In this document: piece by piece, positions 27,395 to 35,027 of the stretch | Layout of the letters: each line of letters starts with the position of its first letter | How positions within the stretch are numbered: the stretch's first letter is position 1 | Source of the DNA: an uncultured Candidatus Marinamargulisbacteria bacterium | GTDB taxonomy: Bacteria; Margulisbacteria; Riflemargulisbacteria; GWF2-35-9 | Reading direction: 5' to 3' | Length of the DNA stretch: 38,608 nt | Assembly: GCA_903910705.1 (NCBI GenBank) | Contig: CAIWAN010000038.1 | Location: 1 to 38,608 of the forward strand | Notes under the pieces: generated by a model | What the model was told of the DNA's origin: nothing | The model's database searches: none | What the model saw: the letters and a program-made list of their open reading frames with translations, nothing else | Position numbers and translations under genes: made by a program

Positions 27395-28033
27395 TTAAAC
27401 CAGTGGATCGAGCTTAACGAGCAAATCCGCATGTTCTTTAAGAAGAACAGAGCAGTCGCCACTGAGAATATTTAAATAGACGCGAACTCCTTCTCGTCGA
27501 GCAAACTTCATGGCGGGAACGAAATCGGTATCCCCTGTTACCAGAAGTATCTCATCAACAAGGTGCTTACTGGATAGCCACGCGATATCAAGCCCAACCT
27601 TAACATCCATTGTCTTTTGCTTAAAATCTTCTTTAATATCCGCCTCGGTAATGCGATAGCCTTCTTTCAATACTCGAGAAAGACGAGCTTCATTGATCTT
27701 CCAACCATTCAGCTGCAAGGTTCCCTGACGAAAGGCAATATTCTCTTTAACTTTTAACTTATCAAAGAAGTCCATATTATTTTTATATTGTTCCGTTTTT
27801 GAATAATCAACAGTAACGCCCGTAAACGGATGTCGACATTCGCCATCATAGGGAAGACAGTCATAATAAAATATTCGAAACAGTTCAGATTTAGCGAGCT
27901 TTTTAGACTTCATCAACCGATCGCAATGATCGATAACATCATCAGGCTGAGGGGACTTGCGATGATGGAGGTGGAAGTTCTTTTTGAAGTATCCCCCATC
28001 GATTAAAATGGCAACGCTATGATCCATGTCCAT
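27395..28033 (-). CDS. NYN domain (LabA/DUF88-like) protein, putative RNase
   Basis: NYN proteins have a PIN-like nuclease fold and are thought to cut RNA. The N-terminal acidic motif VAILIDGGYFKKNF, the central LDIAWLS and the LLVTGDTDFVPAMKFARREGVRVYL block supply the conserved Asp residues of the metal site. The protein has 212 residues. Two Met starts exist, at 28033 and 28027. An extended -10 box abuts the first, so 28027 with a leaderless message is possible. It lies 14 nt after the TetR gene and may also be read from the emr operon. Confidence 0.85.
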   Translation of the reverse strand: MDMDHSVAILIDGGYFKKNFHLHHRKSPQPDDVIDHCDRLMKSKKLAKSELFRIFYYDCLPYDGECRHPFTGVTVDYSKTEQYKNNMDFFDKLKVKENIAFRQGTLQLNGWKINEARLSRVLKEGYRITEADIKEDFKQKTMDVKVGLDIAWLSSKHLVDEILLVTGDTDFVPAMKFARREGVRVYLNILSGDCSVLLKEHADLLVKLDPLV

Positions 28034-28042
28034 AGTATAGCA
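28034..28042 (-). promoter_or_regulatory. Extended -10 box before the NYN gene
   Basis: TGCTATACT on the minus strand lies directly before the first ATG (28033) and 6 nt before the second ATG (28027). A transcript from it would begin at or near the second ATG. Confidence 0.35.
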
Positions 28043-28047
28043 CTAAA

Positions 28048-28599
28048 TTAAGGCTGCAATAATGCCCTTAATATGTTTTCGAATGTGTCGAACTTCATTA
28101 GCTTCATTTTGGCCATGCTACTAAAATTGCTGAGAACAAACGTGGCTAAGTCTCTTGATAAGAGCGTTGCCTTGATCTCGGCAGTATCCTGAGCTTGTTG
28201 GATCAACACTTCAAGCCGATGCAACAAGGCTTCGACAACGGGGGCTCGACTCATCGTTTTCGGTAATGGCTGAGAAGCATAGACTTGCTTCATCATCTCC
28301 TTGTACTGAGCGAAGAATGTCTCCACCGATGAATAAATAATCTCCAACTTTTGATAGACGGAGCGTTCATCTCTTTTAGTCAAATCGTCAAATTGAATAA
28401 ATTGCTGTTCCCAATAGTCTCGAATAAGCGCCTCGAGTAAGGTTTCCTTTGTTGGGTAGTAATTATAGATCGTCCCTAATGCAACGTCGCACGATCTGGC
28501 CAGATCACGCATGGTCAGCTCTTCTAAACTTTTTTGTCCAATAATGAACTGGGCTTGTCTTAATATCTCGACATCAAGATTCTCAATAATTTTGGGCAT
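28048..28599 (-). CDS. TetR family transcriptional regulator
   Basis: The N-terminal helix-turn-helix is clear: SLEELTMRDLARSCDVALGTIYNYYPTKETLLEALI, at residues 23-59, the classical TetR signature. The C-terminal ligand domain is variable and helical, ending near residue 183. It starts 3 nt after the emrB stop, so it is the third gene of the emrA-emrB-tetR run and most likely represses that operon. Candidate operators are the palindromes at 31043 and 31130. Confidence 0.92.
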   Translation of the reverse strand: MPKIIENLDVEILRQAQFIIGQKSLEELTMRDLARSCDVALGTIYNYYPTKETLLEALIRDYWEQQFIQFDDLTKRDERSVYQKLEIIYSSVETFFAQYKEMMKQVYASQPLPKTMSRAPVVEALLHRLEVLIQQAQDTAEIKATLLSRDLATFVLSNFSSMAKMKLMKFDTFENILRALLQP

Positions 28600-28602
28600 G
28601 AC

Positions 28603-30180
28603 CTACTCCGAAAGGGGCGCCGTACGTGCCCCCCCAGAATGACTGGGAGTAAATGGACGCGATGGCATCAACCAGATCGGCAAAAACGATAAGACCATCA
28701 TCCAAAACCCGACCCAAAAAGCATCTTGGAACGCCTGTGTGGCCGCGATATGATAAAGATGAACCGACATCATCGATCGGGCCCCAACCATGGAGGAAGC
28801 GTAAGAAAACCCCTCGTTATGATAAAACTGGACCAACCCTTGGATAGAGTTCTGCATTGTTGAGGTTACAGAGACTGTCGCCGTCTTTAAAGAAGCCAGA
28901 TGGAAAGCGGTACGATTATGCAAAACGGTCGATAGCACGGCAATACCAATGGCCCCCGCGATCTGCCCCATAATATTCAATAATGCCGAAGCCGTCCCTG
29001 ATTTTTTAGTTGGAACCGCATTCATGGCCGTTACCATAACGGGTGACATCAATAGACTCATCCCAAACCCCCGAACAAGAGTGGGAACAATAATGTCCCA
29101 GTCCGTCATTTGAGGTTGAATCCGCGTATACATCCACATAAATAGTGCGATAAAGGCCATCCCCAAAATAGACAAAAATCGCGGACTCATTTTGTCGCTG
29201 AGTCGTCCCGTTAAGGGCAACATCACCGCCATGATCAAAGCGCCAGGGATCAAGATCAGCCCACTTTCGATCTCATCCAATCCTTTAATTTGTTGAAGAA
29301 AGACGGGGATCAAAAAAATCCCCCCAAACAACGCCACTGAGCGCACAGCCGTGATCAACATGCAGACATTAAAAACAGGAAACTTAAAGATGGTGTAGTC
29401 GATCACCGGATGCTCGACTAAACTCTCGGTTAAAGCGAATAGAATAAAACTTACACCTGAAATGATCGCACACCAAACGATATAAGCAGAGGTCCACCCT
29501 TTGGACTGCCCCTTAGAAATACCGAGCAGCATAAAAACAAGGAATAGAGTCAAGAAAAGGAACCCCCCATAATCGAAGGGGACTTTCTTTAAGGCATGGG
29601 CTTCATCTTTTCGAAGAAAAGCGCTCGCTAAAAAATACCCGATAATGCCGATGGGCAGGTTAATCGTAAAAATGGATCGCCAACCAAAAAACTTTGTCAA
29701 GAATCCACCGAGGGTTGGCCCGAATATGGGTCCAATAATAATACCTAGCCCAAAGAGCCCCATGGCCTTTCCTCGCTCTCGAGGCTCAAAAACATCCATC
29801 ACCATAGCCATCGCTGTCGGACTAATGGCACCCCCACCAATGGCTTGGATAATACGAGCAAAGATAAGTGACTCTAAGTTCCATGCCATTGCACATAACA
29901 GCGAACCCACGGTAAACAACGACAAGCTAAAGAGATAAAGTGTTTTGTACCCGATCCGATCCCGAAACCATGTTGTTAATGGCATTAAGACAGCGAAACT
30001 AAGCATATAGGCAGTAACAACCCACTGGACATCATCCACGGAGACGCCAAAATCAGCCATCATGGCCGGAATAGAAATATTGACAATGCTTGCATCTAGA
30101 ACGGACATCAAAATGCCGATCATGACGATCATCATGACGACCCATTTATATGGCAGATTCTTGATTGTGTTACGAACCAT
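28603..30180 (-). CDS. emrB: DHA2 family multidrug efflux MFS transporter (EmrB/QacA type)
   Basis: This is a proton-coupled drug exporter of the 14-helix major facilitator type. The first helix carries LDASIVNISIPAMMADFGVSVDDVQWVVTAYML, including the D-x-x-I/V-V-N-I motif and the WVVTAYML block of EmrB proteins. RDRIGYKTLY is the loop 2-3 motif, and IGPIFGPTLGGFL the helix 5 motif C of antiporters. The 525-residue length is normal. The gene follows emrA by 6 nt. The C-terminus is polar and cytosolic. Confidence 0.94.
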   Translation of the reverse strand: MVRNTIKNLPYKWVVMMIVMIGILMSVLDASIVNISIPAMMADFGVSVDDVQWVVTAYMLSFAVLMPLTTWFRDRIGYKTLYLFSLSLFTVGSLLCAMAWNLESLIFARIIQAIGGGAISPTAMAMVMDVFEPRERGKAMGLFGLGIIIGPIFGPTLGGFLTKFFGWRSIFTINLPIGIIGYFLASAFLRKDEAHALKKVPFDYGGFLFLTLFLVFMLLGISKGQSKGWTSAYIVWCAIISGVSFILFALTESLVEHPVIDYTIFKFPVFNVCMLITAVRSVALFGGIFLIPVFLQQIKGLDEIESGLILIPGALIMAVMLPLTGRLSDKMSPRFLSILGMAFIALFMWMYTRIQPQMTDWDIIVPTLVRGFGMSLLMSPVMVTAMNAVPTKKSGTASALLNIMGQIAGAIGIAVLSTVLHNRTAFHLASLKTATVSVTSTMQNSIQGLVQFYHNEGFSYASSMVGARSMMSVHLYHIAATQAFQDAFWVGFWMMVLSFLPIWLMPSRPFTPSHSGGARTAPLSE

Positions 30181-30186
30181 ATTGTT

Positions 30187-31023
30187 TTAGAAGATCCGTA
30201 TCTTGACGCTTACGGATTGTCCGCTCCAAAAATCAACGTTTGAGTGGGGTTCAAGCGCTATTTTTATGGGGATCCGTTGCACGACTTTCGTAAAATTTCC
30301 CCCAGAATTCTCCATAGGAATGAGCGCGAATTGAGAGGCTGTCGCTCGACGAATATTTTGAACTTTCCCCTGGAGATGACCACCTGAATCCAGCTTAATG
30401 TCCACGTTTTGGCCAACTTTAAGACGTTTAACACTTGTCTCTTCGATGTTGGCCTCGACCCACGCATGGTCGATATCAGAAACGATAAAGGCAATTTGAC
30501 TGGGATCAAGAAGATTACCGAGTTCAGCATTCTTTTGAACGACCACGCCCCGTATCGGACTGCGTAAATAGGTATTATCATAGGCGATCTCGGCTAAACG
30601 CATATCCCCTTCAGCCATGAGGTAATTGGTTTCAATACTTTCGAGATCCTTCTCTGAGACTAAGGTCTCTAAACGATTAAGTTGCCTTGTTCTATTCACA
30701 TCGTGAGTCAACATATTGGATCGGGCTTGAGCCTTCATGAGTTGTGCCATTGCGCTTCGATGGTCTAATTCAAGCAAAAGCGTGCCTTTGTTTACAACAT
30801 CGCCTTCTTTTACAAAGATCTTCTCAATTCGGCCACTAGTCGAGTTAGGTGCCACACGAATGAGACGGGTGACCACACGAGCATCAACCGTTGAAACATA
30901 GGGCCTGAAATGATACCACCAGACCAAAGTCCCAAGTATCGCACTAAACACCAAGGCTGACAGAACCACTCGTGTCCGTTTTTTCTGCCAAATCGATTCG
31001 GTTTCATTTTTCTTTGCTTCCAT
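30187..31023 (-). CDS. emrA: HlyD/EmrA family periplasmic adaptor
   Basis: This membrane fusion protein links EmrB to an outer-membrane channel. One transmembrane helix (residues about 16-36, VVLSALVFSAILGTLVWWYHF) anchors the N-terminus. The lipoyl halves are around VDARVVTRLIRVAPNSTSGRIEKIFVKEGD and RSPIRGVVVQKNAELGNLLDPSQ. At 278 residues it is short for EmrA, mainly because the coiled-coil hairpin between the lipoyl halves is brief. No TolC-like gene is nearby. AAGGAGG precedes the ATG. The adaptor suggests a two-membrane cell envelope, though HlyD proteins also occur in single-membrane bacteria. Confidence 0.9.
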   Translation of the reverse strand: MEAKKNETESIWQKKRTRVVLSALVFSAILGTLVWWYHFRPYVSTVDARVVTRLIRVAPNSTSGRIEKIFVKEGDVVNKGTLLLELDHRSAMAQLMKAQARSNMLTHDVNRTRQLNRLETLVSEKDLESIETNYLMAEGDMRLAEIAYDNTYLRSPIRGVVVQKNAELGNLLDPSQIAFIVSDIDHAWVEANIEETSVKRLKVGQNVDIKLDSGGHLQGKVQNIRRATASQFALIPMENSGGNFTKVVQRIPIKIALEPHSNVDFWSGQSVSVKIRIF

Positions 31024-31042
31024 GATTGGACAGCCTCCTTTA

Positions 31043-31055
31043 TGAACATCGTTCA
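31043..31055. promoter_or_regulatory. Palindromic candidate operator of emrA
   Basis: TGAAC-ATC-GTTCA is a perfect 13-bp inverted repeat between the putative promoter and the ribosome site of emrA. It would sit at about +8 to +20. The form is typical of TetR-type operators, and the TetR gene of this operon is the obvious candidate ligand. Confidence 0.4.
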
Positions 31056-31068
31056 GATAACGACCATA

Positions 31069-31097
31069 TTTTTATCAGAACGCACGGGGTTTGTCTA
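31069..31097 (-). promoter_or_regulatory. Predicted promoter of emrA-emrB-tetR
   Basis: TAGACA (31097-31092), 17 nt, TAAAAA (31074-31069) on the minus strand. The -35 matches 5 of 6 consensus bases and the -10 matches 4. It is placed immediately upstream of the TGAAC palindrome. Confidence 0.35.
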
Positions 31098-31129
31098 TCG
31101 AAAGTTTGGTTGAGCCTAGTGGACGACGG

Positions 31130-31161
31130 TTGAATCAATCTCTATGAAGATATTGATTCAA
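31130..31161. promoter_or_regulatory. 32-bp palindrome between the WYL gene and emrA
   Basis: Arms TTGAATCAAT and ATTGATTCAA (10 bp, perfect) flank 12 nt in which TCT and AGA can also pair. It lies 28 nt after the WYL gene stop and upstream of the emrA promoter. No T run follows, so a regulator site is as likely as a terminator hairpin. Confidence 0.45.
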
Positions 31162-31188
31162 AATGCACATCTCAAATGATCCTCTGGC

Positions 31189-32178
31189 CTACGTAACTTT
31201 ATTGTACAGAGCGTGGGCTCTTCCTAACTCTTCCTTGATCTCGTCTCTCAATTCCTTCGGCTCAAGCACCTCAACATTGCTGCCAAAGCTCATAATCCAA
31301 CCACTAATTTCGGACAGACCATCGATGTCGAGATCCATGATGATCGAACCATCGTCAAGTTCCTGCGTGGCTTGCGTTTTATGCCATTGTCGAGCAACGA
31401 TCCAAGGGGCAATGTCACTTGAGAATTTGAGTTTAACGTGAGCAGGTTCTCCCGGAATAATCCTCCACGCGTTACCAAAAAACTGCTCGGGCGTAAAACC
31501 CTTTTGGCGAACAAACGTCTTCTTCGTCGTTTCTAGTTTCTGGACATTGGCTAAGGAGAATATTTTTATCTCTTTTCGTAAATGGCAGAATCCAAGAACA
31601 TACCAACCCCCAAAAGTAAACCGCAAATGATAGGGGTCAAGCTCCCGACAGGTTGTCTTCTGGCTGTACGTCGTGTAGTACGTCATCGAAACCGTCTTGT
31701 TCTCTTGCAGGGCATTCACCATTTTGGAGTATATCGCCTCATCAAGAAGTGGCAGCTTTTTTTGTCCCATATCCATGGACATGAGGGGACTGATCAATGT
31801 GTCATCTACATCAATCCTGTCTGAGGACAACAATGCAAGTTTTTTAAATAGATTACTCATGGTTTCTTGGAGTTTGGGGCTGAGCTGGGGCATGATTTGA
31901 CGCATCAGCAGAAGGCTGACCCATTCCCCCTCGCTAATCTGCAATGGAGGCAAATTGGTTTTGTTTTCGGCAGTGTAATAATATCCATTTCTTCTTGTAT
32001 CAAATTCGATCTCGAAACCCATCTGATAACGCATAGCTTCGATATCACGAAGGATGGTGCGCGAGTTTAACTCAAAGCGTTTGGCTAAGGTTTGGCTGTT
32101 CGGATACGTCTTGTTGCGAATGAGTTGGTCGATCTCATAGATGCGGACAAGTGAATGACGGTCGATGGATTTAGGCAT
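31189..32178 (-). CDS. WYL-domain transcriptional regulator
   Basis: The N-terminal winged helix (residues about 8-50, YPNSQTLAKRFELNSRTILRDIEAM) is the DeoR/HTH_11 type. A WYL domain follows, with ELDPYHLRFTFGGWYVLGFCHLRKEIKIFSL, then a WCX C-terminal extension with VEVLEPKELRDEIKEEL. WYL domains bind ligands, possibly nucleic acids, and such regulators are often found next to phage-defence genes. The 329-residue length is normal. It starts 3 nt after a PD-(D/E)XK gene. The ribosome site is weak, suggesting coupling. Confidence 0.92.
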   Translation of the reverse strand: MPKSIDRHSLVRIYEIDQLIRNKTYPNSQTLAKRFELNSRTILRDIEAMRYQMGFEIEFDTRRNGYYYTAENKTNLPPLQISEGEWVSLLLMRQIMPQLSPKLQETMSNLFKKLALLSSDRIDVDDTLISPLMSMDMGQKKLPLLDEAIYSKMVNALQENKTVSMTYYTTYSQKTTCRELDPYHLRFTFGGWYVLGFCHLRKEIKIFSLANVQKLETTKKTFVRQKGFTPEQFFGNAWRIIPGEPAHVKLKFSSDIAPWIVARQWHKTQATQELDDGSIIMDLDIDGLSEISGWIMSFGSNVEVLEPKELRDEIKEELGRAHALYNKVT

Positions 32179-32181
32179 GGT

Positions 32182-32841
32182 TCACTTGCTTTCAATAAGC
32201 CAACCATTATCATCAGACACGTAGTTATGATATTCCCTGTATATTTGGGAGGATAGAAATGTATGTACTTTCTTATCTTTCTCGTACGTCGTGCCCATAA
32301 GCATATCAAGAATATCTTCCCAGAAAATAAACATGGTATCGAGAGCATCTTTAGGAAGATTTCTGAGTCTACTATTTGGATTACCAAGTGCATTATTGAA
32401 ACTTTCTTTTCTGATGAGGAGATAGAAAGACACCTTGAGCCCTAATTTTTTGAGTTCTATGTGGCGATTTATGTTCTTTTTAATATCGTCATCGTAATTC
32501 CAGTCAGAGTGGAGTTTAGCTTCGATGGCTACTAAGTTCTTTCTACTAGGACTTTGAATTAAGATGTCTGCGAACTCTCCATGGTCTGTTGTTATTTGTC
32601 CGAATCTAATCGAATGGTTATCAAAACTAATGTGAATATCATTTGGGTCAAGGTCAACGGAAACAACCGGAAGTTTTTTGTTGAGGGGCGAGGTTGGGTT
32701 CGATAATATCGAAATCAATCCTTTAATTCTTTCATCGTATCCCTCTATAAATTCATTGCATAAATATCCACCAAAGATTTTATAGTATAAATTCCGTTCC
32801 TTGTTTGATTCGAAAATAGTCGGCGATTTAGTAAATATCAT
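32182..32841 (-). CDS. PD-(D/E)XK nuclease-like protein
   Basis: The family is not recognised beyond the fold. A probable nuclease core is seen at residues about 88-112: GEFADILIQSPSRKNLVAIEAKLHSDW, with an Asp followed at the usual distance by ExK (EAK). A downstream Lys-rich helix and SFYLLIRKE strand fit the fold. The 219 residues contain no DNA-binding domain. GGAGGAATAA precedes the ATG. It sits between surE and the WYL regulator with gaps of 17 and 3 nt. Base composition is AT-rich compared with surE. Confidence 0.55.
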   Translation of the reverse strand: MIFTKSPTIFESNKERNLYYKIFGGYLCNEFIEGYDERIKGLISILSNPTSPLNKKLPVVSVDLDPNDIHISFDNHSIRFGQITTDHGEFADILIQSPSRKNLVAIEAKLHSDWNYDDDIKKNINRHIELKKLGLKVSFYLLIRKESFNNALGNPNSRLRNLPKDALDTMFIFWEDILDMLMGTTYEKDKKVHTFLSSQIYREYHNYVSDDNGWLIESK

Positions 32842-32858
32842 TTATTCCTCCATTTGTA

Positions 32859-33629
32859 TTACTCATTGTTCTTTTGAAGACTCTGTCTCAACTCCTCATG
32901 TCCCTGATGGGCATCAAAACTCAGCTTTATTGGGGTAATCGATACAAACCCTCGCGATACGGCGCCAACATCCGTATCTTCTGGATGATCAACCTTAAAG
33001 GTACCCTCGACTTCGCAAAGCTGATGCGATGAGTCAGATACTTCCCGATACTGGCCGTTCGGAGAATGGATCAATCGTTTGGTAATCCGGCTTATATCCG
33101 AGATTTCACCGACTGAGGTCGTTGGAATATTAATGTTAAGAACAAACTGATTATCAAGATCCCAATGACCTAGAATCCAATCCAAAGCAGCAACACTTCG
33201 TTCATAATGGATTTCTTTAGGCGAATAATCATCAATTGATAAGGCAATAGACGGAATGCCATGGGCCTGAGCTTCGAGCGCAGCCGATACTGTACCTGAA
33301 TATTGGATATTAAACCCTGTGTTGGCTCCCGCATTGATGCCAGACACAACTAAGTTAGGGTAACTCGGGAGCAACTCATACAAAGCTAGTTTTACACAAT
33401 CTACTGGCGTTCCATGTACCGCCCATCGCTTAAAGTCTTTGGTGTGTCCATCAATATTAACAGTAACTTTCACCGGCTCGGCTATCGTGATCGAAAACGC
33501 CTTTCCGCTTTGGTTCTCGGCAGGAGCCACAACGCTAACTTGCCAACCTTTCTCTAAAAAATACTCACTTAGGACATGAATCCCTTGCGAGTGAATGCCA
33601 TCATCATTAACGATCAAAACATGTTTCAA
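32859..33629 (-). CDS. surE: 5'-nucleotidase SurE
   Basis: SurE is a metal-dependent nucleoside monophosphate phosphatase with some exopolyphosphatase activity, linked to stress survival. The N-terminus HVLIVNDDGIHSQGIHVL carries the Asp-Asp metal ligands. NQSGKAFSITI, GTPVDCVKLAL and VVSGINAGANTGFNIQYSGTVSAALEA are the standard active-site blocks. The 256-residue length is typical. The start is TTG, one base after the HD gene stop, preceded by GGAGCGATAGG. It lies among accessory genes, which is unusual for this housekeeping enzyme. Confidence 0.94.
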   Translation of the reverse strand: MKHVLIVNDDGIHSQGIHVLSEYFLEKGWQVSVVAPAENQSGKAFSITIAEPVKVTVNIDGHTKDFKRWAVHGTPVDCVKLALYELLPSYPNLVVSGINAGANTGFNIQYSGTVSAALEAQAHGIPSIALSIDDYSPKEIHYERSVAALDWILGHWDLDNQFVLNINIPTTSVGEISDISRITKRLIHSPNGQYREVSDSSHQLCEVEGTFKVDHPEDTDVGAVSRGFVSITPIKLSFDAHQGHEELRQSLQKNNE

Positions 33630-33630
33630 C

Positions 33631-34215
33631 CTATCGCTCCTTTATCGGCAAATCTTCTTCAATTACGGCGGCTGTCCAACGATCAGCAAAATGGGTTAAC
33701 AATAGAAGCGGCTGTTCATGATGGTAATACTCAAGGTTAACCACGCCCCCCGTTGTCGGATATAGCCCGTCATGAGCCGCAATGGCTTGTACCTCTTCAG
33801 GGAACAGTGTCACAAATTTTGAGATAAGATGAATACTTTGCGTGGCGATATTGATGCTGACGTCTTCAGGATTCACTTTATACGTCATATTGCGATTCTT
33901 GATCTCCCACTCATTTTCATTCTTGAGGTAATGCGGGATACCCGGAAATCCGACCTTCCCGAGATCATGGAAGAGCCCAACGATGACACAGCTCTCATCA
34001 CTAATCTGGGGTGCAAGCGTTTCTTTTAACTTCAGAAGCGTGTTGGCAACGCCAACGGAATGTTGTAACAACCCGCCCTCAACATTAAGATGAAATCTCG
34101 TGCTAGCAGGGGATGTAAGCCAAGTCGTTTCGGCTTCGAGGAAGGCAACAAGAGCTGCAACTTCGGATTTACGATTGATGATCTTTTCTAGGAGTTGGGG
34201 GTAGCTATTTTGCAC
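33631..34215 (-). CDS. HD-domain hydrolase
   Basis: HD-domain proteins are metal-dependent phosphohydrolases. The motif order is GGLLQHSVGVANTLLKL (His), VGLFHDLGKVGFPG (His-Asp), IAAHDGLYP and LLLLTHFADRW (final Asp). All metal ligands therefore look present. The 194-residue protein is close to a single HD domain with a short helical N-terminus. The substrate is unknown; nucleotides or an oligonucleotide are possible. The start is GTG at 34215, overlapping the previous gene by 11 nt, with a GGAG 11 nt upstream. SurE follows with one base between. Confidence 0.8.
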   Translation of the reverse strand: MQNSYPQLLEKIINRKSEVAALVAFLEAETTWLTSPASTRFHLNVEGGLLQHSVGVANTLLKLKETLAPQISDESCVIVGLFHDLGKVGFPGIPHYLKNENEWEIKNRNMTYKVNPEDVSINIATQSIHLISKFVTLFPEEVQAIAAHDGLYPTTGGVVNLEYYHHEQPLLLLTHFADRWTAAVIEEDLPIKER

Positions 34216-34936
34216 TAGAGATAGTCTCCGACTTAATGATTTCAGAAAGATCCTTAATACGTTTCTCGGTCATCATATATCTAGAAAAAAATGGCGTTAA
34301 GATGACACTTTTTCCCTGAACATGATACAACTCTATACTTCCATCATTATTTTTTATAATTGGTTCATACAAATTCAGCAAAACTTTAAAATCCTTCCAT
34401 CCTTGATAACCAAAACAAATTGTTGTTGAAGGTTGTGTTTCTTCCCAAAATCTGTGCAAAATTGGGAATCTATCTTTGCGAACAATATTTTGATAATCAT
34501 CTAATGACATATCCTTATGCAACTCAAAAAGCTGAGTATAAGCATCAGGCAACATACCCTTAAACTTCTTTTTTCCAAGGGGAAATAAGTTTGCCTGAAA
34601 AATCCTACTCTGGTTCAGGAACAAACGGCTATTTGAATAGGCGACGTAATCATCTCTTTTACCATTATAAGTTGCATCAAATCCCGAATTTAAAATAACA
34701 GCACTCATGATATCTACTACTTTTGTGAACTTATTACCTGCTCGTTTCCGATTACCCTCGATTTCACCTTTTTCAACTTCCATAAAAGGATTTATATACC
34801 GATTTAGAAGTTCAATATTTGTCTCAGACCACTCGTCAGCCTCCTCTAATCCGATGAACCAAATGCCATCTTTTTGAGGGTCGCCCCATCCATTACATTT
34901 CATTAGTGTCTGGAATCGTTCATTTCCTATTCTCAT
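34205..34936 (-). CDS. Unknown protein, possible uracil-DNA glycosylase-like fold
   Basis: Not recognised with certainty. The order of strands recalls the uracil-DNA glycosylase fold: GIWFIGLEEADEWS (like motif A), FQANLFPLGKKKF, STTICFGYQGWKDF, then VILTPFFSRYMMTEKRIKDL where motif B would be. The canonical catalytic residues and HPSxxxR are not present, so glycosylase activity is not claimed. There are 243 residues and many Lys and Asn codons, AT-rich in use. GGAGG precedes the ATG. A fragment related to the peptide at 38299 lies just upstream. Confidence 0.35.
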   Translation of the reverse strand: MRIGNERFQTLMKCNGWGDPQKDGIWFIGLEEADEWSETNIELLNRYINPFMEVEKGEIEGNRKRAGNKFTKVVDIMSAVILNSGFDATYNGKRDDYVAYSNSRLFLNQSRIFQANLFPLGKKKFKGMLPDAYTQLFELHKDMSLDDYQNIVRKDRFPILHRFWEETQPSTTICFGYQGWKDFKVLLNLYEPIIKNNDGSIELYHVQGKSVILTPFFSRYMMTEKRIKDLSEIIKSETISSAK

Positions 34937-34946
34937 AATTTCCTCC

Positions 34947-35027
34947 TTAATTCTCTACCCATGATACACCATTATAGTCGATGGGTACGCCATAAATTGT
35001 CGTTGCTGAAATACTAGATTTGGTTAT
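34947..35027 (-). pseudogene. Fragment resembling the tail of the 63-residue peptide gene
   Basis: In this frame 26 sense codons end in TAA just before the ribosome site of the next gene. They contain SATTIYGVPIDYN, which matches STTVYVVPADYN at the end of the peptide at 38299-38490. There is no ATG, GTG or TTG: the frame is closed upstream by TAA at 35030-35028. The stop of the 204-residue gene lies inside it in another frame. It may be a remnant left by recombination, or a tail reached by frameshift from the upstream gene. Confidence 0.45.
34970..35005. repeat. 36-bp dispersed repeat, copy 1
   Basis: This matches 38310-38345 at 32 of 36 bases, in the same orientation. Both copies lie shortly upstream of a gene start on the minus strand (34936 here) and encode the TTxYxVPxDYN stretch. 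The four differences all fall in first or second codon positions, none in third positions. Confidence 0.7.
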
